Assembly: GCF_011682045.1 (NCBI RefSeq)
Contig: NZ_VVIW01000006.1
Coordinates: 1-64,000, forward strand
Source: Massilia aquatica
GTDB lineage: Bacteria > Pseudomonadota > Gammaproteobacteria > Burkholderiales > Burkholderiaceae_D
Length of the DNA stretch: 64,000 bases
Direction of reading: 5' to 3'
In this document: one piece after another, positions 27,301 to 36,189 of the stretch
Layout: each line of letters opens with the position of its first letter
Numbering within the stretch: the first letter of the stretch is position 1
Made by a program: the position numbers and the translations under genes
The notes under the pieces: model-generated
Seen by the model: only the letters and a program-made list of their open reading frames with translations
Told to the model about the DNA's origin: nothing
Database searches by the model: none

Positions 27301-28035
27301 ATGACCGACACCGCCGCACCCAACTCCCTGGTTGCCCTCATCGCCGGCACCCGCGCCACATTGGCCCGCATCGCCGCGGAATACTCGCCGGCGGTGTTCG
27401 CCTCCAGCCTGGCCGCCGAAGACATGGTCCTGACCGACTTGATCCTCAAGGCGAACCTGCCGATCGGGATCTTCTCGCTCGAAACCGGCCGCCTGCATCC
27501 GGAAACGCTGGCGGTGCTGGACCAGGTCAAGGCCACCTACGGCTACGATATCGCGCTGTTCAAACCGCAGCCGGACGCGGTGGACGCATATGTGTCGCAG
27601 CACGGCCTGAACGCCTTTTACGAGAGCGTGGACATGCGGCGCGAGTGCTGCCGCATCCGCAAGGTCGAGCCGCTCGGGCGCGCCCTTGCCGGCAACAAGG
27701 CCTGGGTGACCGGCCAGCGCCGTTCGCAATCGAGCACGCGCGCCCAGCTCGACATCCAGGAAGACGACGCCGCGCACGGCATGGCCAAGTTCAATCCGCT
27801 GGCCGACTGGTCCGAAACCGATGTCTGGAACTACATCCGCGATAACAAGGTGCCGTACAACGCGCTGCACGACCAGGGCTTCCCGTCGATCGGCTGCGCG
27901 CCCTGCACGCGCGCGGTGCAGCCGGGCGAAGACGTGCGCGCCGGCCGCTGGTGGTGGGAAAACCCGGACTCCAAGGAATGCGGCCTGCACATGGTCGATG
28001 GAAAACTGATTCGCATTAAATCCGTGGCTGCTTGA
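27301..28035 (+). CDS. cysH: Adenylyl-sulfate reductase, [4Fe-4S] type
   Basis: 244 residues. It reduces adenylyl sulfate (APS) to sulfite with thioredoxin or glutathione. The CysH PP-loop-like fold is present (FASSLAAEDMVLTDLI, FSLETGRLHPET). The cysteine pairs in RRECCRIRK and CAPC mark the iron-sulfur APS-using enzymes rather than the PAPS-using enteric type, and the catalytic Cys is in KECGLH. This agrees with the cysN here lacking a fused APS kinase domain. It starts 8 nt after DUF934. Confidence 0.93.
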   Translation: MTDTAAPNSLVALIAGTRATLARIAAEYSPAVFASSLAAEDMVLTDLILKANLPIGIFSLETGRLHPETLAVLDQVKATYGYDIALFKPQPDAVDAYVSQHGLNAFYESVDMRRECCRIRKVEPLGRALAGNKAWVTGQRRSQSSTRAQLDIQEDDAAHGMAKFNPLADWSETDVWNYIRDNKVPYNALHDQGFPSIGCAPCTRAVQPGEDVRAGRWWWENPDSKECGLHMVDGKLIRIKSVAA

Positions 28036-28079
28036 GGCTCACCCCTTAGCCACAACAAAAAAACAAAGGCCTAGCCACC

Positions 28080-29018
28080 ATGACTACACTGACCGACACC
28101 CCGCGCGTACTGACCGACGTCAATGCGCGCCACCTGGATGCGCTCGAATCGGAAGCGATCCACATCCTGCGCGAAGTCGCCGCCGAATGCGCCAACCCCG
28201 CCCTCCTGTTCTCGGGCGGGAAGGACTCGGTCGTGCTGCTGCGCCTCGCCGAAAAGGCCTTCCGTCCGGGTAAATTCCCGTTCCCGCTGGTGCACATCGA
28301 CACCGGCCACAATTTCGCCGAAGTGATCACCTTCCGCGACGCCCGCGTGGCCGAGTTGAAAGAGCGCCTGATCGTCGGCAGCGTCGAAGACTCGATCAAG
28401 CGCGGCACCGTGCGCCTGCGTAACCCGCAGACCGACTCGCGCAACGCGGCGCAAGCGGTGACCTTGCTCGAAACGATCGCCGAACACAAATTCGACGCCT
28501 GCATCGGCGGCGCGCGGCGCGACGAAGAAAAAGCGCGCGCCAAGGAACGCATCTTCTCCTTCCGCGACGAATTCGGCCAGTGGGACCCGAAAGGCCAGCG
28601 CCCGGAACTGTGGGACCTGTATAACACCCGCGTACACCCGGGCGAAAACATGCGCGTGTTCCCGATCTCGAACTGGACCGAACTCGATGTATGGCTTTAC
28701 ATCCAGCGCGAAAAACTGGCCCTGCCGCCGATCTACTTCGCGCACGAGCGCCAGGTCATTCCGCGCAACGGCCTCTTGGTGCCGCTGACCGACCTGACCC
28801 CGGCGCGCGATGGCGAAACCGTCGAAACCCAGGTGGTGCGCTTCCGCACCGTGGGCGACATTTCGTGCACCTGCCCGGTGTCGTCGGACGCATCGACGGT
28901 CGAAGCGATCATCGCCGAAACCGCCATTACCCAGATCACCGAACGGGGCGCGACCCGGATGGACGACCAGACCTCCGAAGCCTCGATGGAAAAACGCAAG
29001 AAAGCAGGATACTTCTGA
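28080..29018 (+). CDS. cysD: Sulfate adenylyltransferase small subunit
   Basis: 312 residues, an ATP-PPase-type subunit of ATP sulfurylase. It makes APS from sulfate and ATP, driven by GTP hydrolysis in CysN. The PP-loop LLFSGGKDSVVLLRLA is intact, and HIDTGHNFAEVI and the C-terminal RKKAGYF are typical. Its TGA overlaps the cysN ATG by one base (TGATG). Full family length. Confidence 0.96.
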   Translation: MTTLTDTPRVLTDVNARHLDALESEAIHILREVAAECANPALLFSGGKDSVVLLRLAEKAFRPGKFPFPLVHIDTGHNFAEVITFRDARVAELKERLIVGSVEDSIKRGTVRLRNPQTDSRNAAQAVTLLETIAEHKFDACIGGARRDEEKARAKERIFSFRDEFGQWDPKGQRPELWDLYNTRVHPGENMRVFPISNWTELDVWLYIQREKLALPPIYFAHERQVIPRNGLLVPLTDLTPARDGETVETQVVRFRTVGDISCTCPVSSDASTVEAIIAETAITQITERGATRMDDQTSEASMEKRKKAGYF

Positions 29019-30337
29019 TGAACGCCCGAATTGACAATCATAGCGACACCCCGACCGAACGCGGTCTGCTGCGCTTCATCACTGCCGGTTCCGTCGACGA
29101 CGGTAAAAGCACCCTGATCGGGCGCCTGCTGTTCGACAGCAAAGGCATCTTCGCCGACCAGTTAGATGCCATGTCGCGCTCGAAGCACAAGCGCACCGTG
29201 GGCGACGCGGTCGACCTGTCGCTGCTGACCGACGGCCTGGAAGCCGAACGCGAACAGGGCATCACGATCGACGTGGCCTACCGCTACTTCGCCACGCCCA
29301 AGCGCAAGTTCATCATCGCCGACACCCCGGGCCACGAGCAGTACACCCGCAACATGGTGACCGGCGCCTCGACCGCCGACGCCGTGATCATCCTGATCGA
29401 CGTCTCCAAGGTCAAGCTGCGTGAAGACGGCGGCGTGGACCTCTTGATCCAGACCAAGCGCCACTCGACCATCGCCCACCTGCTGCAGATCGAGCACGTG
29501 GTCGTCGCCGTCAACAAGATGGACCTGGTGAACTACGACCAGGCCGTGTACGACCGCATCGTCAAGGCCTACAAGGAGTTCGCCGCGACCCTGGGCCTGA
29601 CCGACATCACGCCGATTCCGCTATCCGCCCTGACCGGCGACAACGTGGTCGAGCCGAGCGAAAAAATGGGCTGGTACCAGGGTCCGACCCTGATCTCGCT
29701 GCTGGAGTCGCTCTCGGTCTACGACGAATCGCACGCGGCCCCATTCCGCTTCCCGGTGCAACTGGTGGCGCGCCACAACGGCCACGAAGCGAACGACTTC
29801 CGCGGCTACATGGGCCGCATCGAAGCGGGCATGGTCAAGGTGGGCGACAAGCTGGTGGTCCAGCCTTCGGGCCAGAGCGCCACCGTCAAGGACATCCTGA
29901 CCCTGGAAGGCTCGCACCAGTCGGCCGTGGTGGGCCAGTCGATCACCCTGCTGCTCAATGAATACCTGGACATCTCGCGCGGCGACCTGCTGGCCGGCGC
30001 CGACCAGCCCGCGACCCTGCTCAAGACGCTCAAGGCGGACGTGTGCTGGATGTCGGACGAGCCGCTCGACATGCGCCGCAAGTACTGGATCAAGCATGGC
30101 ACCAAGCAGACCTCGGCCAAGATCACCGGCATCGACACTCTGCTCGACATCAATACGCAACAGCGCCACGCGGCTGACGGGTTGAAGCTGAACGACATCG
30201 CGCGCATCGGCCTGACCGTGCAGCAGCCGCTGGCGGCGGACGCCTATGCCGACATCCGCGCAACGGGCGCCTTCATTCTGATCGATGAAGTTACTCACCA
30301 GACGGTTGCCGCTGGTATGATCCGGCTGGACGCGTAA
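29018..30337 (+). CDS. cysN: Sulfate adenylyltransferase large subunit (GTPase)
   Basis: 439 residues, the regulatory GTPase of ATP sulfurylase. G motifs: GSVDDGKSTLIGRLL, the switch DTPGHEQY and NKMD; the EF-Tu-like beta-barrel domains follow. The length matches stand-alone CysN, with no C-terminal CysC (APS kinase) domain, consistent with direct APS reduction by CysH. The start at 29018 is defined by coupling to cysD. Confidence 0.96.
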   Translation: MNARIDNHSDTPTERGLLRFITAGSVDDGKSTLIGRLLFDSKGIFADQLDAMSRSKHKRTVGDAVDLSLLTDGLEAEREQGITIDVAYRYFATPKRKFIIADTPGHEQYTRNMVTGASTADAVIILIDVSKVKLREDGGVDLLIQTKRHSTIAHLLQIEHVVVAVNKMDLVNYDQAVYDRIVKAYKEFAATLGLTDITPIPLSALTGDNVVEPSEKMGWYQGPTLISLLESLSVYDESHAAPFRFPVQLVARHNGHEANDFRGYMGRIEAGMVKVGDKLVVQPSGQSATVKDILTLEGSHQSAVVGQSITLLLNEYLDISRGDLLAGADQPATLLKTLKADVCWMSDEPLDMRRKYWIKHGTKQTSAKITGIDTLLDINTQQRHAADGLKLNDIARIGLTVQQPLAADAYADIRATGAFILIDEVTHQTVAAGMIRLDA

Positions 30338-30390
30338 GTCATCAACCGCCAGCGCGCTTGTCAGCCGCCCGCCAGCAAAAGGAACACAGC

Positions 30391-31158
30391 ATGTCAGCAC
30401 TCGGAAAAGTCTATCTGATCGGCGCCGGCCCCGGCGCCCAGGACCTCATCACCCTGCGCGGCGCGCGCCTGCTGGCGCAGGCCGACGTGGTGCTGCATGA
30501 CGCCCTCGTGACCGACGAGATGCTGGCACTGTGTCCGCAGGCCGTCAAGATCGCGGTGGGCAAGCGCTGCGGCCAGTTGTCGACGGCGCAAGCCTTCATC
30601 AACAAGCAGCTGGTCGACAGCGCGCATAAATACGCGCTGGTGGTGCGCCTGAAAGGCGGCGACCCGATGCTGTTCGGGCGCGCCGACGAAGAATTGCGCG
30701 CGTTGGAAGAAGCCGGCATCGAGGTTGACGTCGTGCCGGGCATTACCACGGCGGTGGCGGCGGCGGCGGCAACCAGGCAGCCGCTGACCAAGCGCGGCGT
30801 GGCGCGCAGCGTGGCGTTTTTCACGTCCAGCACCGCGCCAGAACTGGAAGGCCAGACCGCCATTCCCGATACCGACACCCTGGTGCAGTACATGGGCGGG
30901 CGCGAAGCGATCGTGACAGCCCAGCGCCTGCTGGACCAGGGCCGCAGGCCGGATACGCCGGTGGTGGTGATTGAAAATTGCAGCCGCCCGGAACAGCGCA
31001 TCATGCGCCTGACCCTGGCGACGCTGGCGCACGGCCTCGGGCCCGCGCACGGCCCGGTGCTGGTGATGCTGGGCGACGCCATGAAGCTGCGCGACAGCCA
31101 GCCGATCGACACCGTGCAAGACGGCGATCGCCTGGATGGGGCGCAGTTAAGCGCCTGA
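30391..31158 (+). CDS. cobA: Uroporphyrinogen-III C-methyltransferase
   Basis: 255 residues, a single-domain SUMT. It methylates uroporphyrinogen III at C2 and C7 to precorrin-2, the first step to siroheme, the cofactor of the CysI encoded upstream. Motifs: VYLIGAGPGAQDLITLRG, VRLKGGDPMLFGRADEEL and PGITTAVAAAA. The start is the ATG at 30391 with AAAGGA upstream. It lacks the CysG N-terminal oxidase/chelatase domain, so precorrin-2 must be finished by other proteins. Confidence 0.93.
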   Translation: MSALGKVYLIGAGPGAQDLITLRGARLLAQADVVLHDALVTDEMLALCPQAVKIAVGKRCGQLSTAQAFINKQLVDSAHKYALVVRLKGGDPMLFGRADEELRALEEAGIEVDVVPGITTAVAAAAATRQPLTKRGVARSVAFFTSSTAPELEGQTAIPDTDTLVQYMGGREAIVTAQRLLDQGRRPDTPVVVIENCSRPEQRIMRLTLATLAHGLGPAHGPVLVMLGDAMKLRDSQPIDTVQDGDRLDGAQLSA

Positions 31159-31179
31159 GCACCTGAACATCCGAGGCAA

Positions 31180-31623
31180 CTAAGCGCTTGAGCGCTTGCA
31201 GGCAGGCGCCGATTGCGCGCCTGCCTGCGGTTCCATGGCGTCGATTTCCCATTGCAGCTTGTCGGCTGCGGCATAGGTTTTTTCGGCGATGGCCGACAGG
31301 CGGTTGAAAGCGCGCTGCAAGCGCGGCGAGCTGCCTGGCCCGCCGAGCGAATACAGCTGGCTGCGCACGCTGCGGATATCTTCCTTTAATGACTTGAGCG
31401 CTTCGCGCAGGCTGGCGTCGGCGTCGAGCGGTTCGTCGAGGCCCGCTTCCATGCGCTTGCGCAGCATGTCGATCTTGTATCCCATTCCCGCCAGGCGGTC
31501 GGCCAGGCGGTCAAGGCGCATGGCGGCGCGGCGTTCGTTGCCCAGTGCGATGAGCGAATTGCGGCCGTTGCGGGCGATCAGTGAAACTTCGCGGAGCAGC
31601 AGCTTCAGGAATGTGCTGAGCAT
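31180..31623 (-). CDS. Hypothetical coiled-coil protein
   Basis: 147 residues from the ATG at 31623 (a TTG at 31653 would add ten). It is mainly alpha-helical, with Arg/Leu-rich stretches (LDRLADRLAGMGYKIDMLRKRMEAG; SLREALKSLKEDIRSVRSQLYSL) that look like coiled coil. There is no signal peptide or membrane segment. I recognise no family. Upstream spacing and a weak ribosome-binding site leave the start uncertain. It lies convergent to cobA. Confidence 0.6.
   Translation of the reverse strand: MLSTFLKLLLREVSLIARNGRNSLIALGNERRAAMRLDRLADRLAGMGYKIDMLRKRMEAGLDEPLDADASLREALKSLKEDIRSVRSQLYSLGGPGSSPRLQRAFNRLSAIAEKTYAAADKLQWEIDAMEPQAGAQSAPACKRSSA
31198..31228. terminator. 12-bp hairpin downstream of cobA
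   Basis: GCAGGCAGGCGC pairs perfectly with GCGCCTGCCTGC across a 7-nt loop, 40 nt after the cobA stop and inside the 3' end of the convergent hypothetical gene. It may end the cys transcript; there is no T-run. Confidence 0.4.
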
Positions 31624-31761
31624 GATGGGTACCGGAGAGAGTAAGAGAGTCAAGAAATTTTGAGCGCAAACGCCAGCCCAGTCAAACCCTGCACACGCTT
31701 GTCACTGATCCAGAACAAACCAAGCGCAAATTCCTGCCTCCCTCGTTCCCGCCGCCAGCAT

Positions 31762-33348
31762 TCAGAGTTTCAATGCCTTCGCAACATCCTCCCAACGCAC
31801 ATACTTGAAGTTCTGCGGCCCGTCCGGCATGCGCTTGTATCCATCCTGAATCACCAGCATGCCTTGCGCATACGGCCCGCCCAGGTTCTTCGAGGTCACA
31901 TCGAGTCCATCGGTGTCGGACGTGCCATCGATTCCCTCCGCCAGGTTGAAGCCCACCTTGAAACGCCCGCGCACCTTGTACGGGGCGAGCGCATCGAGCA
32001 CCACATAACTGCTGTCGCCCTGGCTCGACACGATCAGGTAGGCGCCCTTCGCGCCTTCGTAAATCGCCATCCCCTCCACATCCGCATGCAGATCGCGGCC
32101 CACGCCAAGCACCATCTTGCGCACCGCCGGCTGGTCGCCCCGCGCCGCCAGGGTCCACACGCCGCGCTTTTCCTCGCCGATGAACAAACGTTCGTTGCGG
32201 TCGTCGGCGACGCAGCCTTCCGGCTGGCTGTCGACCCTGAACTCGCGCGCCAGTGTGCTGTTCCACGCCTCGCCGCTGCGGGCGATGCGGAACTGGCGGA
32301 ACGCCCCGCCCTTGTCATTGACGATCACCTCCAGAGCACCACTGCGCGGCTGGAACAGGCAGATACCGTACACCTCCGGAAGACCGGTTGCAAAGCGCGC
32401 CAGCTCGGCCACCTTGCCGTCCGCGTCGAAGCCGAACAGCACCACGCTGTTGTCGTCGCGCTGGCTGGCCACGGCCAGATCGAACGGTTTGCCATCCATG
32501 TTCACACCCTGGCGCAGGTCCACGTTATTGAGGCGGCCCACATCCAGGAACTGCTGCTGCTTGCCCTGCAGGTCGTACACCATCAGTCCCTGCTTCTTGT
32601 TCGTGCCCAGCACCCGCGAGCGGGTCGCGTCAGTCGGATGCACCCAGATCGCCGGATCGTCCGCCACGTCTCCAAGGCGCGCCACCGGCATGGTCTGCGC
32701 GCGCGGCTCGACCACCACCGCCCTTGATGCCGCCGGAGCGGCCGGCAGGCGGCTACCTACCTTGAGCAGACGGCGCGCCGGCGCCGCCTCGCTGTTGGCC
32801 TCATAGGCCCAGGTGCCGACGCCCTCCTCGTTCGCATACAGCGTGTGGCGCGCGTCGTCCACCTTGCACTGGCCGGCGTCCGGCGGCATGCTCAACCGGC
32901 GCACCAGTTGCGGCGTGGCGCCGTGCATCAACCACTGCTCCGCCTGGCCATCCTTGGCGGCGACGAACAGGAAGTCCAGTCCCTGCTGGTCGCGGAACAG
33001 GCACAGGCCTTCCAGGCCGAACGGCTGCTGCGGCAAAGGCGCCATCCGTACCAGCTCGCCGCGCCGCAGGTCGACCCGGATCGGCAGCGCATGCTGGGTG
33101 TCTGAGTCGAGCACCACGGCGATGCCGCTGCCCTTGATAGCGCGTACGTCGAGCTGCTTGGCGCGCATCGGCAGGCGCGCCAGCTCCTTGCCGGCGGCGT
33201 CGGTCAGCTGCAAGCCGTGCTTGTCGAGCGAGAGAGCGCCGCCGCCATCGAGGGCGATGCGGTCGGAGGCGTGCGCGGCATGACCGGCTGTAGCGGCCAG
33301 GATGCACAGCAAAGCGGCTGCGCGGGTAATCTGTTTTTGCATGCTCAT
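31762..33348 (-). CDS. Beta-propeller phytase (3-phytase family), exported
   Basis: 528 residues with a signal peptide (about 1-27, ending HAAHA-S). The C-terminal ~330 residues form a six-bladed BPP-family phytase domain: DDPAIWVHP, NNVDLRQG, LPEVYGICLF and the acidic metal-binding EEKRGVW and DVEGMAIY. These enzymes are calcium-dependent and release phosphate from phytate. The N-terminal ~170 residues resemble an incomplete second propeller, as in dual-domain phytases. It starts 1 nt after the stop of the TonB receptor gene, so the two are translated together. A PhoB-type box sits at the operon promoter. Confidence 0.9.
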   Translation of the reverse strand: MSMQKQITRAAALLCILAATAGHAAHASDRIALDGGGALSLDKHGLQLTDAAGKELARLPMRAKQLDVRAIKGSGIAVVLDSDTQHALPIRVDLRRGELVRMAPLPQQPFGLEGLCLFRDQQGLDFLFVAAKDGQAEQWLMHGATPQLVRRLSMPPDAGQCKVDDARHTLYANEEGVGTWAYEANSEAAPARRLLKVGSRLPAAPAASRAVVVEPRAQTMPVARLGDVADDPAIWVHPTDATRSRVLGTNKKQGLMVYDLQGKQQQFLDVGRLNNVDLRQGVNMDGKPFDLAVASQRDDNSVVLFGFDADGKVAELARFATGLPEVYGICLFQPRSGALEVIVNDKGGAFRQFRIARSGEAWNSTLAREFRVDSQPEGCVADDRNERLFIGEEKRGVWTLAARGDQPAVRKMVLGVGRDLHADVEGMAIYEGAKGAYLIVSSQGDSSYVVLDALAPYKVRGRFKVGFNLAEGIDGTSDTDGLDVTSKNLGGPYAQGMLVIQDGYKRMPDGPQNFKYVRWEDVAKALKL

Positions 33349-33349
33349 A

Positions 33350-35905
33350 TCAGAAAAAATTCGCTTTCAGGCTCAGTTTGAAGGTACGGCCGTACTGCTC
33401 GTACTGGACGTTATACGGTTTGCTGCCCTGGTACACATAATAGGTTTCATTATTCAGGTTGATGCCCTCGAAAACGAGCTGCACACGCTTGCTGATCTGG
33501 TAGCCGAGCGAAAAATCGACCTGGCGCTGGGCGTCCACGTAGCGGTCTTGCGAGGCGTCGAGCAGGTCGTCGGCCACTTCGAGCAGGTACGAAGACTTGT
33601 GATTGAGCGCCAGGCGGGTGCTGAGCGGACCGCTTTCGTAGCCGAGCATCAGGTTGACGATCTGCCTGGACTGCCCCGGCAGGCGGATCTGGCGCGTCAG
33701 CTGGCCGCCGCTGGCCTTGTCGAAGCGGCCGATGGTCGCCCTGGCGTCGTTGAAGCTGGCGTTGGCGCCGACGATCAAGCCGTTCCACGGCGCCGGCAGC
33801 ATGCGCAGCGACTGCGAATACGACAGCTCCAGCCCGCGCACGCGCGCCTTGTCGCCATTGGCGTAGCTGGTGGCGGTGGTGTAGCCGGCCCACGCCCCGC
33901 TGCCCGCCAGATCGGTGGTGTAGGTAAAGTTCTTGATGTCCTTCGAGTACAGGTAGGCCGACACGGCGCCGTCCGCGCCGAGCATGCGCTCGATGCCCAG
34001 GTCCAGGTTCGACGCTTCCAGCGGCTTCAGGTCCGGGTTGCCGATCACCGCTTCGGTATTGCTGGCCAGGCTCACACCCGGCGCCAGCTGGCTGAAGTTG
34101 GCCCGTACCACCGCGTTGGTCCAGGCGGCGCGCACGCTGGTCTGTTTGTCGATATCGAAGCGTGCCTGCAGGTTCGGCAGCCAGTTCGAATACGATTTGC
34201 TGCGGGCGAGCGGCGCCAGGCCATCTTCCGACACCTGCTGGCCGCGCGCGGCAAAGCTGGTGCGTTCGTGGCGCATGCCGGCCAGCAGGCGCCAGCGCCC
34301 GATATCGGCGCCGGCCTGCAGATAGGCGCTGTTGATGTCCTCGTCCATGCTGAAGTCGTCCAGGTTCGATTCCTCGGTCAGCCTGGCGCCGGCGCGGCCG
34401 AGCCCCGCCACGCGCGCGCGGATCGCGCTCGCATTCAGGCCCGGTCCCAGGTTGGCGAACGGGTAGTCGAGCGCGCCCTGGGTGAAGCCGGCCATCGCCG
34501 TGCTGCCCGCGCCCCAGTAATTGCCGCTGGTCGCTTTGCTGCTGGTGTAGCCCCATTGTTCGGTGTCGTTTTCCTTGGTGCGGCGGCTGATCTTGACGCC
34601 GCCCTTGATGTCCGCCTCGGTCTGGCCCAGCGCCAGGCTGCGGCCCAGGTCGACCTTGACGTGACGCTCGGCGTCGGCGCTGTCGCGCGCCTGCAGGGTG
34701 ATCCCCTGGAGATTGTAGCTGGCCGCGTCGGACAGACTGGCGGGGCCGGTCAGGCGCGGCACGTCGGTACCCGAAAAACGCAGCCCGGCCACGTTGGACG
34801 AGGCGCGGAAGCGCCCATCGTTGATGCTCTCGGGCGTGTCTTCGGTGGCGCGGCTGGCGCCGCCCGATGCGGCCAGTTTCCAGTCGCCCAAGCGCGCTTC
34901 GCCGCCGGTGACCGCCGACGTGATGCGCTGGGTGTACTTGCGCTGGCGCAGGCGCCGTTCGGCGCGGGCGGTAAAGGGCGTGTCCGGCGCGACGTCGTCG
35001 CCCTTGATATTGCTGATCGACAGACGGTCGCGCACTTCATCGTCGGAGAACTCGCTCACGAAGGTGCGCAGGTACAGCGACTGGCCGGCCTGCGGGCGGT
35101 AGTCGAGGTTCAGCGCCAGCGCGCGCCGTTCGCGCTCGGGCAGGTAATTGCGCATCTCCATGCCGGACAGCTTGCCCTCGTTCCAGGCGCCGCCGGTTTC
35201 CACGTTATCGGAACCGAACTTGCGGCGCTCGCCGCTGATGCCGGCCGCCACACCGAGTTTGCCGTCCAAAAAGCGGTCGGACCACAAGGCGCCCGCGTTC
35301 GGGCTGGTCTTGCCGGTATTCTGGTCGCGGCTCGCGCCTGCGTGGAACGACAGCGCGCTGCCGGGCAGGTCGAAGGCCGACAGCGACCTGACGTCGACCG
35401 AGCCGCCGAGCGAATTGGCATCCTGGTCGGGCATGAGCGTCTTGGACACTTCCAGCGAGCGAATCAGGCCGGCCGGCAGCACGTCGAGGGCGACCGCGCG
35501 GCGGCCCGCTTCCGGCGACGGCACCGAAGCGCCGTTGATGGTGACGGCGTTGTAGTCGGGACCCATGCCGCGCACCACGATGTAGCGGCCTTCGCCCTGG
35601 TCGCGCTGCACCGCCACGCCAGGCAGGCGGGCCAGCGCCTCGGCGGCGTTCTTGTCCGGCAGGCCGCCGATATCGTCGCTGCTGACGATGCTGACGATGT
35701 TATCGGCCTTCTGCTGCGCCGCCAGCGCGCGCTTCATGCTCGAACGCTGGCCGGCGATGACGACCGTCTCGGATGCAATAGCGGTCGCCTCGCTTGAGCC
35801 GGCGGCGATGTCGGCTGCGCTGGCGGCGCTTGCGCCCAGTTGCAGGATGCCGAAGGCAATGAGGGACAGGCGCGGAAGACGCTGTTGTTGTTTAACGCTG
35901 TTCAT
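33350..35905 (-). CDS. TonB-dependent outer-membrane receptor paired with phytase
   Basis: 851 residues: a signal peptide (to about residue 30, ASAASA), a TonB box-like ETVVIAGQ, a plug domain (IGGLPDKNAAEALARLPGV, YIVVRGMGPDYNAVTING) and a 22-strand barrel ending KLSLKANFF with terminal Phe. It resembles the Caulobacter/Xanthomonas carbohydrate-type receptors (TIGR01782-like) rather than siderophore receptors. Pairing with a beta-propeller phytase suggests import of inositol phosphates or their calcium complexes. The start at 35905 has about 29 nt of leader from the predicted PhoB-dependent promoter. Confidence 0.9.
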   Translation of the reverse strand: MNSVKQQQRLPRLSLIAFGILQLGASAASAADIAAGSSEATAIASETVVIAGQRSSMKRALAAQQKADNIVSIVSSDDIGGLPDKNAAEALARLPGVAVQRDQGEGRYIVVRGMGPDYNAVTINGASVPSPEAGRRAVALDVLPAGLIRSLEVSKTLMPDQDANSLGGSVDVRSLSAFDLPGSALSFHAGASRDQNTGKTSPNAGALWSDRFLDGKLGVAAGISGERRKFGSDNVETGGAWNEGKLSGMEMRNYLPERERRALALNLDYRPQAGQSLYLRTFVSEFSDDEVRDRLSISNIKGDDVAPDTPFTARAERRLRQRKYTQRITSAVTGGEARLGDWKLAASGGASRATEDTPESINDGRFRASSNVAGLRFSGTDVPRLTGPASLSDAASYNLQGITLQARDSADAERHVKVDLGRSLALGQTEADIKGGVKISRRTKENDTEQWGYTSSKATSGNYWGAGSTAMAGFTQGALDYPFANLGPGLNASAIRARVAGLGRAGARLTEESNLDDFSMDEDINSAYLQAGADIGRWRLLAGMRHERTSFAARGQQVSEDGLAPLARSKSYSNWLPNLQARFDIDKQTSVRAAWTNAVVRANFSQLAPGVSLASNTEAVIGNPDLKPLEASNLDLGIERMLGADGAVSAYLYSKDIKNFTYTTDLAGSGAWAGYTTATSYANGDKARVRGLELSYSQSLRMLPAPWNGLIVGANASFNDARATIGRFDKASGGQLTRQIRLPGQSRQIVNLMLGYESGPLSTRLALNHKSSYLLEVADDLLDASQDRYVDAQRQVDFSLGYQISKRVQLVFEGINLNNETYYVYQGSKPYNVQYEQYGRTFKLSLKANFF

Positions 35906-35939
35906 GGGTTCGCCGTTGGATGGGTGAAAAACAGGGCGA

Positions 35940-35973
35940 AGTCTAGAGGCCGATTATGTCCATCTCGTGACAG
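35940..35973 (-). promoter_or_regulatory. Putative PhoB box and -10 for the TonB receptor-phytase operon
   Basis: On the minus strand CTGTCAC-GAGA-TGGACAT (35973-35956) has the Pho-box layout of two heptamers 4 bp apart. The first matches CTGTCAT in 6/7 positions, the second in 4/7. After 10 nt comes TAGACT (35945-35940), the spacing seen at PhoB-activated promoters, which lack a good -35. Confidence 0.55.
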
Positions 35974-36114
35974 GCACAGGGCCAGCAAGGGCGTTACGGC
36001 CTTTTACGGCAGCCGGTGAGCTGAAATGCCCCCCGGTGCCGCCCCACCCCGGTGCCAGGTCTGACATGGGGTGAGCCGATCGGACTGGCGGCGCTGCGCT
36101 GTTTGCACCCCCGC

Positions 36115-36148
36115 CTGTCATCGTCCTGTCACGCGCGCGGGCTAGTAT
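36115..36148 (+). promoter_or_regulatory. Strong PhoB box and -10 upstream of the degenerate GGDEF gene
   Basis: CTGTCAT-CGTC-CTGTCAC (36115-36132) matches 13 of 14 positions of the Pho-box heptamer consensus at the correct 4-bp spacing. Ten nt later comes TAGTAT (36143-36148). This geometry is diagnostic of PhoB-dependent promoters and drives rightward transcription, starting near 36155. Confidence 0.8.
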
Positions 36149-36189
36149 CGGAACGTATCACCCTCATGCAAGGCTTTGGCCTTTCGCCC

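Noticed and set aside
33302-35797. 831-codon frame opposite the TonB receptor gene
   Set aside because: Shadow of the receptor gene; no domain, Arg/His/Ala-rich.
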